Source of the DNA: Cochleicola gelatinilyticus
Lineage (GTDB): Bacteria; Bacteroidota; Bacteroidia; Flavobacteriales; Flavobacteriaceae
Direction: 5' to 3'
DNA: 64,000 nt
Assembly: GCF_001637325.1 (NCBI RefSeq)
Contig: NZ_LRXL01000026.1
Coordinates: 620,001-684,000 of the forward strand
Below are positions 45,829 to 55,089 of the stretch, one piece after another (the stretch's first letter is position 1; each line of letters begins with the position of its first letter). The notes beneath the pieces were generated by a model. The model was not told where the DNA came from and searched no databases. It saw only the letters and a program-made list of their open reading frames with translations. Made by a program: the position numbers and the translations under genes.

Positions 45829-48063
45829 TTAAAACCTAAACCCTACTGAAACATACCAGACACTTTCGTCGATCTCTGGTGAAAATGAGTATTTAACTTC
45901 TAGCGGCCCTAAAAAAGTATCGAGACCGTAACCCGCTGCAAATCCACTATAATCGATCCCATCGGCCCATTGTCCAGTACTAAAAAGATCATCACCAACA
46001 TTAGATATATTTGCAGATAAACTTATATGGTTTTTTTTAAAAATCTCATAATCGAAAGTGAGCGAAGATTTTAAATAGGTATCACCTCTAAGGTCTAATG
46101 CCTCATAGCCATATAATGGGATAATATTGTTAAGCCGTTTGTATCCATAACCTCCTAAAAAGAAATCTAAAGATCGCGTGTCTTTCCCTCCAATTTTAAA
46201 CCCTCCTTCGGTACTTATCTGTGCCGAAAATTTGTCAGAAAAAGAATGAGCATAGGCTACTTTCGCCTGTGCTATAGAAAATTGATCGAACGAAGGGTCC
46301 ATCCCTTCCGCAAAAACATAAAAATGAAAATCTCCTTCAAAATAAATTCCACTGTTCGGGAAAAAAGTATTGTCGAATGTATCGTATTTTAAATAACCAT
46401 AAGTACTGAAGAAATTTGTGTTTTCAAAAACAGTTCGAAGATTCTCATTTTCGTCGATCCCTATGGTGGGCGAAAGGTAACGCAACCATTTATGCTCTAT
46501 CCCTAAACCCAGTAAAAAAGTTCTTCGGAAAAGCGTTTCCACATATAATTGATTCGTAAGGTCTCCATATTCCAAATTAATTTCATTGATAGGAACATTA
46601 TTCTGTTCTGAAATTTCTGGAGAAACGAATTCATAAGGTACATCTTTATCAAAGAAGTTGAAATGTGAATTTAAGCCAATACTCCAATAATATCCTTTAT
46701 CGATATAATAATTAAAATCGTATCGAATGTTATCACCCACTTTAAAATCGAACGAGGCAATATCATTATTTGTAAATAGTCTTTTTCTTGTAATATTTAT
46801 AAGAGCAGCAGTACGATAAAGGTCATCATAATGAGCCGCAAAACGTAATGCCATTTTAGAGGGGTTTTCACGCAAAGTAAACTCAACGGTAAATTTTCCG
46901 TTTTCATCTTCTCTGAAACGATAGTTTATATCTTGAAAATTTCCCGTAGCAGATAAATTATTCACACCTTCATTGAAGCGTTCGTAAGTTGTTTCTGTAT
47001 TTATTCGAAGTTTCAATTTTCCTAAAACATACGATCGTGTGTAATTTTCAGTACCTTGAATATCTACTGCTTTTATAAAAACCGACTTTCTTTTTAAGAA
47101 TTTTACTTCTGTTTTTGGTTTTATCTTTTGTTTCGCTGCAACCGAATCTAATTTCTGTCGAACCAGCCCTGCTGCTGTCTCTCCAGAAGCCACTATTTTT
47201 TTCCCTTCACTAAAGGCTACGACACTAAAATCATCAATCTCAGGGTGTATATAAATATCTGTTTTTTTTCGTTTTTTTACCATATCGTTAATCGTACGGT
47301 AATTATTTATTTGAACCAATACCTCGAATGCCGAGCTCATTTCATCTCGAGTTCTAAGACTATCTTGCACATCTACTCCTATAATAACATCCATACCTTT
47401 TCCTCGCACCTCATCTACAGGATAGTTGTTAACTACACCACCATCCACAAACACTGTATCGTTTATAACAACAGGGCTAAATAATGAGGGCAATGCTCCA
47501 CTGGCGGTAATAGCTCGCGGAAGATACCCCTTATCTAAAACTTTTCCTTTTCCTGTTTCCACATCGGTCGCTACGCAAAAAAAAGGTATTGGTAATTTGC
47601 TGAAATCGGAGACATTATGTACATGTCCCGTTAGTTTAGAAAGCAAATTATATACATTTTGCCCTTTCGATAACCCAGAGGGAAATCCAACATTGAAGTC
47701 ATCAAATGGCAATGTGATGGCATATTTTTCAGATTCATCTTTTTCATAAAAAGTTTTTGCACTACGTGGAATATCATCCTGAATTAACGTGTTAAAATCC
47801 ACTACATTAAAAATAGAATCTAATTGCCTCGCTGTATAACCTGAGGCATATAATGCTCCAACAATAGCACCCATACTTGTACCGCCAATATAGTCGATAC
47901 GTATTCCAGCTTCTTCGATAACTTTTAACGCTCCAATGTGTGCTAGTCCTTTTGCACCACCACCACTTAAAACCAGCCCTACTTTTATATCTTCAGAACG
48001 CGCATCCTGAGCCCAACCAATGGCTGAAATTAACAAAGTGAATATGACGATTATTTTTCTCAA
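45829..48063 (-). CDS. Patatin-like phospholipase with POTRA and outer-membrane barrel
   Basis: 744 residues with a signal peptide ending IGWAQ (about residue 19). The patatin domain (about 25-240) has GLVLSGGGAKGLAHIG (oxyanion loop), GTSMG (Ser nucleophile) and VDGGVVNNYPV (Asp of the dyad). A POTRA-like region (about 320-400) and a BamA/surface-antigen-type barrel ending YVSVGFRF follow. The PlpD/type Vd architecture fits: the lipase is carried at or across the outer membrane. Phospholipid hydrolysis is expected. Gene lies between uvrC and the hmgA/hppD pair, all on the minus strand. Confidence 0.93.
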   Translation of the reverse strand: MRKIIVIFTLLISAIGWAQDARSEDIKVGLVLSGGGAKGLAHIGALKVIEEAGIRIDYIGGTSMGAIVGALYASGYTARQLDSIFNVVDFNTLIQDDIPRSAKTFYEKDESEKYAITLPFDDFNVGFPSGLSKGQNVYNLLSKLTGHVHNVSDFSKLPIPFFCVATDVETGKGKVLDKGYLPRAITASGALPSLFSPVVINDTVFVDGGVVNNYPVDEVRGKGMDVIIGVDVQDSLRTRDEMSSAFEVLVQINNYRTINDMVKKRKKTDIYIHPEIDDFSVVAFSEGKKIVASGETAAGLVRQKLDSVAAKQKIKPKTEVKFLKRKSVFIKAVDIQGTENYTRSYVLGKLKLRINTETTYERFNEGVNNLSATGNFQDINYRFREDENGKFTVEFTLRENPSKMALRFAAHYDDLYRTAALINITRKRLFTNNDIASFDFKVGDNIRYDFNYYIDKGYYWSIGLNSHFNFFDKDVPYEFVSPEISEQNNVPINEINLEYGDLTNQLYVETLFRRTFLLGLGIEHKWLRYLSPTIGIDENENLRTVFENTNFFSTYGYLKYDTFDNTFFPNSGIYFEGDFHFYVFAEGMDPSFDQFSIAQAKVAYAHSFSDKFSAQISTEGGFKIGGKDTRSLDFFLGGYGYKRLNNIIPLYGYEALDLRGDTYLKSSLTFDYEIFKKNHISLSANISNVGDDLFSTGQWADGIDYSGFAAGYGLDTFLGPLEVKYSFSPEIDESVWYVSVGFRF

Positions 48064-48095
48064 GGGTTTGTATTGGTTTTAACTCTTATAATTAA

Positions 48096-49886
48096 TTATT
48101 TCTGAAAATGCTCAACAATTTTCTTTGCTTTACTACTTCCTATTATTTTAGCAAGGGCTTCAAAACTTGCTTGAGAAACTCGTTTAGTGCTTTTAAAATG
48201 TTGCAATAAATCGACGACCGTCTTTTCCCCAATTCCAGAAATTGATTCCAATTCTGTATTCAGTGCTTGCTTGCTTCGTTTATCACGATGAAAAGTGATA
48301 CCAAATCGATGTGCTTCGTTTCGTAATTGCTGAATGATCTTTAAAGTTTCCGATTTTTTATCTAAATACAATGGGATGGGATCATCTGGATAAAACAATT
48401 CTTCCAGTCGTTTAGCAATACCAATTATTGCAATCTTTCCTCGCAGTCCAAGTTTGTCAAGACTTTTTAACGAAGAAGATAACTGCCCCTTTCCTCCATC
48501 TATGATGATGAGTTGTGGCAAGGGTTGCTCTTCATCTAGCAATCTTTTATAACGGCGATACACGACTTCTTCCATTGACGCAAAATCATCTGGACCTTCT
48601 ACTGTTTTTATATTGAATTTACGATAGTCCTTCTTGCTTGGTTTTCCGTTTTTAAAAACCACACATGCCGCTACTGGATTTGTCCCTTGAATATTACTAT
48701 TATCGAAACATTCAATGTGACGTGGTTCTTCGGTAAGTCGGAGATCTTTTTTCATCTGTGCCATGACTCGTTTTTCATGACGATCGGGATCTACAATCTT
48801 TGCTTGCTTAAACCGCTCCATTCTAAAATATTTGGCATTTCGAACCGACAGATCTAAAATGTGCTTTTTATCGCCTGCCTTCGGAATATGCACTTTTACT
48901 CCTTCTTCGGCATCTATCTTTATAGGCACGTAAATCTCTTTCGACTGTGAGTTAAAGCGCTGTCTAAGTTCGATCACCGCTAGCTGAAGCAACTCCTTGT
49001 CGGTTTCATCAAGTTTCTTTTTAATCTCTAACGTATGGGAGCGAATAATGGCCCCAAAAGACAATTGTAAAAAGTTTACATATCCATAACTTTCATCACT
49101 AATTATCGAAAAGACATCGACGTTATTAATTTTCGGATTTACAACGGTCGATTTCACCTGATAATTTTCAAGAACCTCAATTTTCTCTTTAACACGCTGA
49201 GCATCTTCATATTTTAAATCTTCGGCATACTGCTTCATTTGTTTTTTAAATCGTACGAGCGAATCTTTAAAATTTCCTTTTACTATATTCCTAATTGCCT
49301 CAATGTTCTCGTTATATTCTGCTTCAGAATACATCCCTTCGCAAGGTCCAGAGCAATTTCCAAGATGGTATTCGAGACATACCTTGTATTTTCCGTTCTG
49401 TATTTTTTCTTCAGAAAGGTCGTAATTACATGTGCGTAAGGGATACAACCCTTTTATAAGATCTAATAAGGTATGCACCGTTTTCATGCTCGTGTAAGGA
49501 CCAAAATATTCGGAGCCATCCTTGATAAGCCGTCGAGTAGGAAAAACTCTCGGAAAACGCTCATTCTTAATACAAATCCAAGGATATGTTTTGTCATCTT
49601 TGAGCATGACATTGTACTTTGGCTGGTACTTTTTAATTAAGTTATTTTCCAGCAAAAGAGCATCGGTTTCTGTTGCCACCACAATGTGCTTAATATCCTT
49701 TATTCGGCGCACCAACAATCGGGTGCGGGCATTGTCATGTTGTTTATTGAAATAAGAAGAGACCCTTTTTTTTAAATTCTTTGCTTTCCCAACATACAGT
49801 AATTTTCCATCTTTATCGTAATATTGATAGACCCCAGGAGAATTGGGTAAGGTAGAAATTTGTAAGGGTACCGAAGCTTCAGCCAT
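48096..49886 (-). CDS. uvrC: Excinuclease ABC subunit C
   Basis: 596 residues. UvrC makes both cuts in nucleotide excision repair. The GIY-YIG nuclease domain (about 14-92) has LPNSPGVYQYYDKDGKLLYVGKAKNL. The UVR motif is near residue 205-240 (YEDAQRVKEKIEVLENYQ), the RNase H-like nuclease contains CFDNSNIQG and IIDGGKGQL, and tandem helix-hairpin-helix motifs close the protein (about 540-596, ISGIGEKTVVDLLQHF). Complete, normal length. First gene of the minus-strand run that continues into the patatin gene 32 bases away. Confidence 0.97.
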   Translation of the reverse strand: MAEASVPLQISTLPNSPGVYQYYDKDGKLLYVGKAKNLKKRVSSYFNKQHDNARTRLLVRRIKDIKHIVVATETDALLLENNLIKKYQPKYNVMLKDDKTYPWICIKNERFPRVFPTRRLIKDGSEYFGPYTSMKTVHTLLDLIKGLYPLRTCNYDLSEEKIQNGKYKVCLEYHLGNCSGPCEGMYSEAEYNENIEAIRNIVKGNFKDSLVRFKKQMKQYAEDLKYEDAQRVKEKIEVLENYQVKSTVVNPKINNVDVFSIISDESYGYVNFLQLSFGAIIRSHTLEIKKKLDETDKELLQLAVIELRQRFNSQSKEIYVPIKIDAEEGVKVHIPKAGDKKHILDLSVRNAKYFRMERFKQAKIVDPDRHEKRVMAQMKKDLRLTEEPRHIECFDNSNIQGTNPVAACVVFKNGKPSKKDYRKFNIKTVEGPDDFASMEEVVYRRYKRLLDEEQPLPQLIIIDGGKGQLSSSLKSLDKLGLRGKIAIIGIAKRLEELFYPDDPIPLYLDKKSETLKIIQQLRNEAHRFGITFHRDKRSKQALNTELESISGIGEKTVVDLLQHFKSTKRVSQASFEALAKIIGSSKAKKIVEHFQK

Positions 49887-50019
49887 ACTTCAAAGATACT
49901 AGCAATTTTATTTTTCAATTAGAAATCAAGAAGCAATAACTGTTAATAAACCGCTAAAAAAAACATTTTAAAATCCAAACGTCGTGTATTTGCGTACTTT
50001 TAAATACCAACCCTATAAA

Positions 50020-50439
50020 ATGACACTACTAACAATTCTTAAAGCGATACAAAAACCAGCCATTTTGGTGTTGGCTTTCGTATACTTGTTGGTACCATTA
50101 CAGAAACCTTTATTAGAGGGTTTTCATAAATTAGAACATGCGATATTACAAACCGATGTTGACTATTCGCATGAGTTGGCACACGATGCAGATATTGAAC
50201 ATGGGCATGAGCACAAAGCTATCTCCTTTCTTTCAGAATTGTTTTCTTCGGAAAAAAATGCTTCCGATAGTGAAATGCATTCAAAAGAACTAAAATTCGA
50301 CAAGCACTTTCAAGAGCCTAATTTCACTTCTGAAACCCTTCCGAAGCCTTTTAAAAAATCTTTATTCTTTTTTGTTTCTGAAACCTATTCTGTCGTACCT
50401 CGAAACGACACCCCTCCACCCAGGTTTTTCTTTTCATAA
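50020..50439 (+). CDS. Histidine-rich small membrane protein, putative metal-linked
   Basis: 139 residues from the ATG at 50020; a GTG at 49984 lies within a possible -7 box (TGTATTTG, 49985-49992, one mismatch to consensus) and is less likely. One hydrophobic segment (about residues 12-32) is followed by a histidine-rich stretch with FHKLEH and SHELAHDADIEHGHEHK, then a polar part and PPPRFFFS at the end. I do not recognise a family. The histidines, and the TonB receptor gene 59 bases downstream, suggest metal sensing or binding in the periplasm; this is inference. Confidence 0.6.
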   Translation: MTLLTILKAIQKPAILVLAFVYLLVPLQKPLLEGFHKLEHAILQTDVDYSHELAHDADIEHGHEHKAISFLSELFSSEKNASDSEMHSKELKFDKHFQEPNFTSETLPKPFKKSLFFFVSETYSVVPRNDTPPPRFFFS

Positions 50440-50498
50440 TCGCACCTAATTTTCGGAAGTACTCCTTCTGAAACATTCTCTTATTCAAAAAATTTTTT

Positions 50499-52721
50499 AT
50501 GAAAAGTATACTTATATGGAGTATGCTACTTTGCTGCGCGTATGCACAATCGCAAACGCTTAAAGGAAAAGTAGTAACTCAAAACAATACGCCTATGGAA
50601 GATGTGGCGATCTTCAATAAAGACAGCGGAACACATTCGCACACTAATTCGCAAGGAACATTTATTTTAGATAATGTTTCAGTAAACGACCAAATATATA
50701 GTTCTTACTTAGGGTATGAAACCTTTGTTTACACGGTGGCAGAAGAAGATCTTTCTTCAGAAATCACCATTACATTACAACAAAGCGCTGTTTCTTTAAG
50801 TCAGATCGTGATTTCACCCGAAGTAAATACCCTCAATCAAATTGTTTCGATCGATCTACAAAACGATCCCGTAAAGAATACGCAAGAAGTACTGCGAAAA
50901 GTACCTGGGCTTATAATTGGGCAACACGCAGGTGGTGGTAAAGCAGAACAAATATTCTTACGCGGATTCGATATCGATCACGGTACCGACATTAGTCTTT
51001 CGGTAGATGGGCTTCCAGTTAATATGGTGTCGCATGCACACGGACAAGGATATAGTGATCTGCATTTCTTAATCCCAGAAACAATCGAAAAAATAGATTT
51101 TGGAAAAGGGCCTTTTTACGCAGAACGAGGTGATTTTACCACGGCTGGTTATGTTGCCTTTAAAACGAAAGAACGTATCGATAATAGTTCTGTATCTGTA
51201 GAGTTAGGGGATTTTAATAGTTTTCGAACCGTAGGATTATTTAATGTTCTTGAAACCGAAAAAAGCAATGCTTATATCGCTAGTTCTTATAACTCTTTCG
51301 ATGGACCATATGATACCCCACAAAATTTTAATCGCTTTAACCTGATGGGGAAATACAATTTTAAAGTAGCCCAAGATCAGGAAGTTTCGTTTACCGCTTC
51401 TCATTTTCAAAGCAAGTGGGATGCTTCAGGGCAAATTCCGCAGCGCGCTGTTGATGCTGGCATTATTGGACGTTTTGGTGCGATTGATGATACCGAAGGC
51501 GGAAATACTAGTAGAACGAATGTTTTAGTAAATCACAGTAAAATTCTTACTGATAATTCTAAATTAAAGACTTCTGCTTTTTATTCACATTATGACTTTC
51601 AACTGTTTTCAAACTTTACGTTCTTTTTAGAGGACCCAGTAAACGGAGACCAGATTATGCAGCAGGAAGATCGAAATATACTTGGATTTCAAACTGCATA
51701 TTCTAAAGATCTCAATCTTGGAAGTACCGATTTTGAATATACTGCCGGTATGGGAATTCGCTATGATGATGTAAACAACGTGGAATTGTCACGAACCAAA
51801 AACCGAAAAGAAATTTTAGAACGTCTCGCTTTTGGAAATGTAGATGAGCTAAACGCTTTTGCTTTTCTGAATACAGAATTCGATATGGGAGACTTTAAAG
51901 TTGCACCAGGTCTTCGTCTTGATTACTTTAAATTCGATTATGAAAATTTTCTAACTGAAACGTACGACAATAAGAGCGAAAGCAAGGTATTTGCAAGTCC
52001 GAAATTGAACGTTACATACAGTCCCAATCGAACCTTACAGTTATTTTTAAAAACTGGAGTTGGTTTTCATTCCAACGATGCTCGTGTAGTAGTAGCTAAC
52101 AATGGGGAAGATATTTTACCTGCAGCCTACGGAACCGATATAGGAGCGATCTACAAAATAACCGACAAGTTCATTATTAACAGTACGCTTTGGTCGTTGT
52201 TTTTAGATCAAGAATTTGTGTATGTAGGTGACGCTGGAATTGTTGAACCTAGTGGAAAATCTCGTCGTTTAGGGGTTGACTTCGGAATGCGTTATGAAGC
52301 TTTAGATTGGCTGTATCTATTTGGAGACATAAATTATACTTATGCTCGAAGTACAGACGAACCTGAAGGTGCAGACTATATTCCTTTAGCACCGGACCTT
52401 ACCTCAACGGGAGGTGTTACTTTCGAAAATGTAGGAGATTTTTCGGGAGGATTAAATTATCGCTTTATAAAAGACCGTGCTGCTAATGAAGACAATAGCA
52501 TTATTGCTGAGGGATATTTTGTGACCGACTTTAACATCAACTACACCTATAAAAACTTTGTTTTCGGAATTATTGTAGAAAATCTATTCGATACCGAATG
52601 GAACGAAACACAATTTGCCACAGAGAGTCGACTGTTTAACGAAGCTGAGCCTACCGAGGAAATTCACTTTACTCCTGGAACCCCTTTCTTTTTAAGAGGT
52701 AAGGTTACCGTTAACTTTTAA
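50499..52721 (+). CDS. TonB-dependent receptor, possible metal-ion transporter
   Basis: 740 residues. A signal peptide ends near residue 18 (AYAQS), then a carboxypeptidase-like domain (about 20-100, VVTQNNTPMEDVAIFN with a HSHTN loop), a plug (about 115-230) and barrel ending GKVTVNF. The plug holds the block VDGLPVNMVSHAHGQGYSDL, whose SHAHGQGY and later DLHF are typical of a distinct receptor subfamily. Along with the His-rich protein upstream this suggests uptake of a metal ion or its complex. The ligand is not known. Confidence 0.85.
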   Translation: MKSILIWSMLLCCAYAQSQTLKGKVVTQNNTPMEDVAIFNKDSGTHSHTNSQGTFILDNVSVNDQIYSSYLGYETFVYTVAEEDLSSEITITLQQSAVSLSQIVISPEVNTLNQIVSIDLQNDPVKNTQEVLRKVPGLIIGQHAGGGKAEQIFLRGFDIDHGTDISLSVDGLPVNMVSHAHGQGYSDLHFLIPETIEKIDFGKGPFYAERGDFTTAGYVAFKTKERIDNSSVSVELGDFNSFRTVGLFNVLETEKSNAYIASSYNSFDGPYDTPQNFNRFNLMGKYNFKVAQDQEVSFTASHFQSKWDASGQIPQRAVDAGIIGRFGAIDDTEGGNTSRTNVLVNHSKILTDNSKLKTSAFYSHYDFQLFSNFTFFLEDPVNGDQIMQQEDRNILGFQTAYSKDLNLGSTDFEYTAGMGIRYDDVNNVELSRTKNRKEILERLAFGNVDELNAFAFLNTEFDMGDFKVAPGLRLDYFKFDYENFLTETYDNKSESKVFASPKLNVTYSPNRTLQLFLKTGVGFHSNDARVVVANNGEDILPAAYGTDIGAIYKITDKFIINSTLWSLFLDQEFVYVGDAGIVEPSGKSRRLGVDFGMRYEALDWLYLFGDINYTYARSTDEPEGADYIPLAPDLTSTGGVTFENVGDFSGGLNYRFIKDRAANEDNSIIAEGYFVTDFNINYTYKNFVFGIIVENLFDTEWNETQFATESRLFNEAEPTEEIHFTPGTPFFLRGKVTVNF

Positions 52722-52831
52722 ACACCTATTGTTTATTAAATAAGAATGTCTCCTCTCACGTGTTATAATTGTTATTAGGGTACTTCTCGATTTATATTTA
52801 TTTTCTACATTGCAGAACATAATTAAAAGTC

Positions 52832-53704
52832 ATGAATATCGCCATTTTGTCTCGAGGGGAGACATTATATTCTACTCAAAGTCTTCTAAAAGCAGGGGAG
52901 GCTTTAAATCACTCGATAGAAGTGATAGATCCAACCTATTGCAATGTATTCATAGAAGACGACAAAGCATTATTGCAATATCACGATAAACTTATTGATG
53001 ATCTCGATGCTATTATTCCGCGAATTGGTGCTTCGAACACCTATTATGGCACATCATTAGTGCGACATTTTGAAGCTATGGAGGTCTTTTCGATAGTTTC
53101 TTCTGAAGGGATTCGAATTTCCCGTGATAAATGGGCTAGTTTTCAAATAATGGCAAAAGCGGGAGTTCCGTTACCAAAAACAACATTAGTATCCCAGTAC
53201 TACGCAGAAGATTTTTTGCGTGATTTTGGCCAAGGTCCTGTAATTATAAAATTATTAGAAGGTACGCACGGAACCGGAGTTATTTTATGCGAATCGTATA
53301 AAAATGCATTGGCAACACTTGAGACCCTTCGTTCTACTCGGTCCCGATTTCTGCTTCAGGAATACATTGAAGAATCTAAGGGAGCCGATCTTCGTGTAAT
53401 TGTTGTAGGTGGGTCTATTGTCGCTTCCATGCGGAGACAAGCAAAAGAAGGTGACTTTCGCTCTAATTTACACCGTGGAGGTTCTTCCGAAGCAATAAAG
53501 CTTTCCGAAGCTGAAAAAAATGCAGCACTAAGAGCTGCAAAATCTTTAAATCTTGGTGTATGTGGCGTGGATATTCTACAATCTAAACGAGGTCCATTAG
53601 TGTTAGAGGTTAATTCAACTCCCGGTTTAGAAGGTGTCGAAAACACAACCGGTATCGATGTATCAAAGCATATTATTGAGTACTTAGAACGACATAAACG
53701 CTAA
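52832..53704 (+). CDS. RimK family ATP-grasp amidoligase, copy A
   Basis: 290 residues. RimK-type ligases use ATP to add glutamate or other amino acids to a protein or peptide C-terminus. The pattern is complete: ILSRGETLYST at the start, DAIIPRIGAS, ATP-grasp blocks [31 protein letters not shown] and the Mg-binding LEVNSTPGLEG. It has the same length as copy B at 54213, is clearly paralogous, and is the more diverged one (for example YCNVFIEDDKALL where copy B reads [13 protein letters not shown]). It begins a cluster with a retropepsin-like protease, copy B and an AstE-like hydrolase. Confidence 0.92.
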   Translation: MNIAILSRGETLYSTQSLLKAGEALNHSIEVIDPTYCNVFIEDDKALLQYHDKLIDDLDAIIPRIGASNTYYGTSLVRHFEAMEVFSIVSSEGIRISRDKWASFQIMAKAGVPLPKTTLVSQYYAEDFLRDFGQGPVIIKLLEGTHGTGVILCESYKNALATLETLRSTRSRFLLQEYIEESKGADLRVIVVGGSIVASMRRQAKEGDFRSNLHRGGSSEAIKLSEAEKNAALRAAKSLNLGVCGVDILQSKRGPLVLEVNSTPGLEGVENTTGIDVSKHIIEYLERHKR

Positions 53705-53791
53705 GATTCTCTTAAACCATTTAAACCCTTTAATCCTTCTTCTTTGTTAGAAAGTCTTTTTAGTATCTTGCAATTATAAAATTATTCACAT

Positions 53792-54223
53792 TTGAAACGA
53801 AGTATAGGTAGGACCGATAAAGCAGATTTTCCTCTATTAAATCTTTTTGATCTAGCAATTAAAATTGACACAGGTGCTTTTACCTCTTCCATTCATTGCA
53901 CAGAAATTGTCGTGGAAGATAATTACTTGAAATGTAAATTTCTAGATGAAGAGCATCCCGATTATCATAATAAAGAAATTACATTCGATAAGTATGATGT
54001 AAAAGTAGTTAAAAGTAGCAATGGGCAAAGTCAAGCTCGGTATCGAATTTTAACTGAAATTTTGCTCTTTGGAAAAGTATATCCTATTTTTTTAACCTTG
54101 AGCGACCGTGCCGAAATGAAATATCCTGTTCTACTAGGAAGAAAATTTTTAACCAAAAGATTCGTAGTCGATATAAATAAGACCAACCTCTCTTACAAAC
54201 TAAAATTAAAAAATGAACATTAA
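53792..54223 (+). CDS. RimB-type retropepsin-like aspartic protease family protein
   Basis: 143 residues, starting at TTG 53792 (no in-frame ATG before the conserved N-terminus). [13 protein letters not shown] leads into [12 protein letters not shown] with the catalytic D26-T27-G28; the C-terminus has [22 protein letters not shown]. This is the RimK-linked protease family (formerly annotated as ATP-dependent zinc protease, DUF785), seen beside rimK in many bacteria. It probably trims or removes amino acids added by RimK. It overlaps copy B of RimK by 11 bases, so the two are translationally linked. Confidence 0.9.
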   Translation: MKRSIGRTDKADFPLLNLFDLAIKIDTGAFTSSIHCTEIVVEDNYLKCKFLDEEHPDYHNKEITFDKYDVKVVKSSNGQSQARYRILTEILLFGKVYPIFLTLSDRAEMKYPVLLGRKFLTKRFVVDINKTNLSYKLKLKNEH

Positions 54224-55085
54224 AATATTATCTGCGAATCCGAATCTGTATTCTACAAAACGTTTGGTTGAAACGGCAAAAAAAAGAGGCCATTCGGTAG
54301 AAATTATCAATCACACCAAATGTGATATTGTGATCGAGAAAAAAAACCCCTGTATATATTACAAAGGGCAGAAATTAGAAAATATCGATGCAGTAATCCC
54401 TAGAATTGGTGCTTCGGTTACTTTTTATGGTACGGCAGTAGTGCGACAATTCGAAATGATGCGCGCATTTACTACTACCGAGTCTCAAGCTTTGGTTCGT
54501 TCTCGCGATAAATTACGAAGCCTTCAAATTCTCTCAAGGGCTGGTTTAGGACTTCCGAAAACCATCTTCACCAACTACTCTAAAGATGTTAAAGAAGTCG
54601 TTGAGCAAGCTGGTGGTGCTCCTGTAATTATTAAGTTATTAGAAGGAACTCAAGGAATTGGTGTCATTCTAGCTGAAACAAAAAAAGCTGCCGAATCTGT
54701 CATTGAGGCTTTTAATAATTTACAAGCTCGAGTAATCGTGCAAGAATTTATAAAAGAAGCCGGTGGTGCCGATATTCGTGCATTTATTGTCGATGGGCAA
54801 GTAGTGGGCGCAATGAAACGTCAAGGTAAAGAAGGAGAATTTAGAAGCAATTTACACCGTGGAGGAAGTGCTACTGTTATTAAGCTTACCGATGAAGAGG
54901 AAACAGCAGCTCTCAAGGCAGCGAAAGCGATGGGACTTGGTATTGCAGGAGTAGATATGCTGCAATCGGCGCGAGGTCCGCTTATTTTAGAAGTAAATTC
55001 TTCGCCTGGATTAGAAGGAATTGAAACGGCTACTGGAAAAGACATCGCCAATTCAATTATTAAATATATAGAAAGAAACGTATAG
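54213..55085 (+). CDS. RimK family ATP-grasp amidoligase, copy B
   Basis: 290 residues, closest of the two copies to typical Rim[67 protein letters not shown] and [14 protein letters not shown]. coli RimK adds glutamates to ribosomal protein S6; other members make poly-glutamate or modify metabolites. Which target applies here is unknown. It overlaps the protease gene and is followed 4 bases later by an AstE/AspA-like gene. Confidence 0.94.
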   Translation: MNIKILSANPNLYSTKRLVETAKKRGHSVEIINHTKCDIVIEKKNPCIYYKGQKLENIDAVIPRIGASVTFYGTAVVRQFEMMRAFTTTESQALVRSRDKLRSLQILSRAGLGLPKTIFTNYSKDVKEVVEQAGGAPVIIKLLEGTQGIGVILAETKKAAESVIEAFNNLQARVIVQEFIKEAGGADIRAFIVDGQVVGAMKRQGKEGEFRSNLHRGGSATVIKLTDEEETAALKAAKAMGLGIAGVDMLQSARGPLILEVNSSPGLEGIETATGKDIANSIIKYIERNV

Positions 55086-55089
55086 TCGC

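Noticed and set aside
49984-50019. GTG start for the His-rich protein
   Set aside because: It falls inside a promoter-like box; the ATG at 50020 is better placed.
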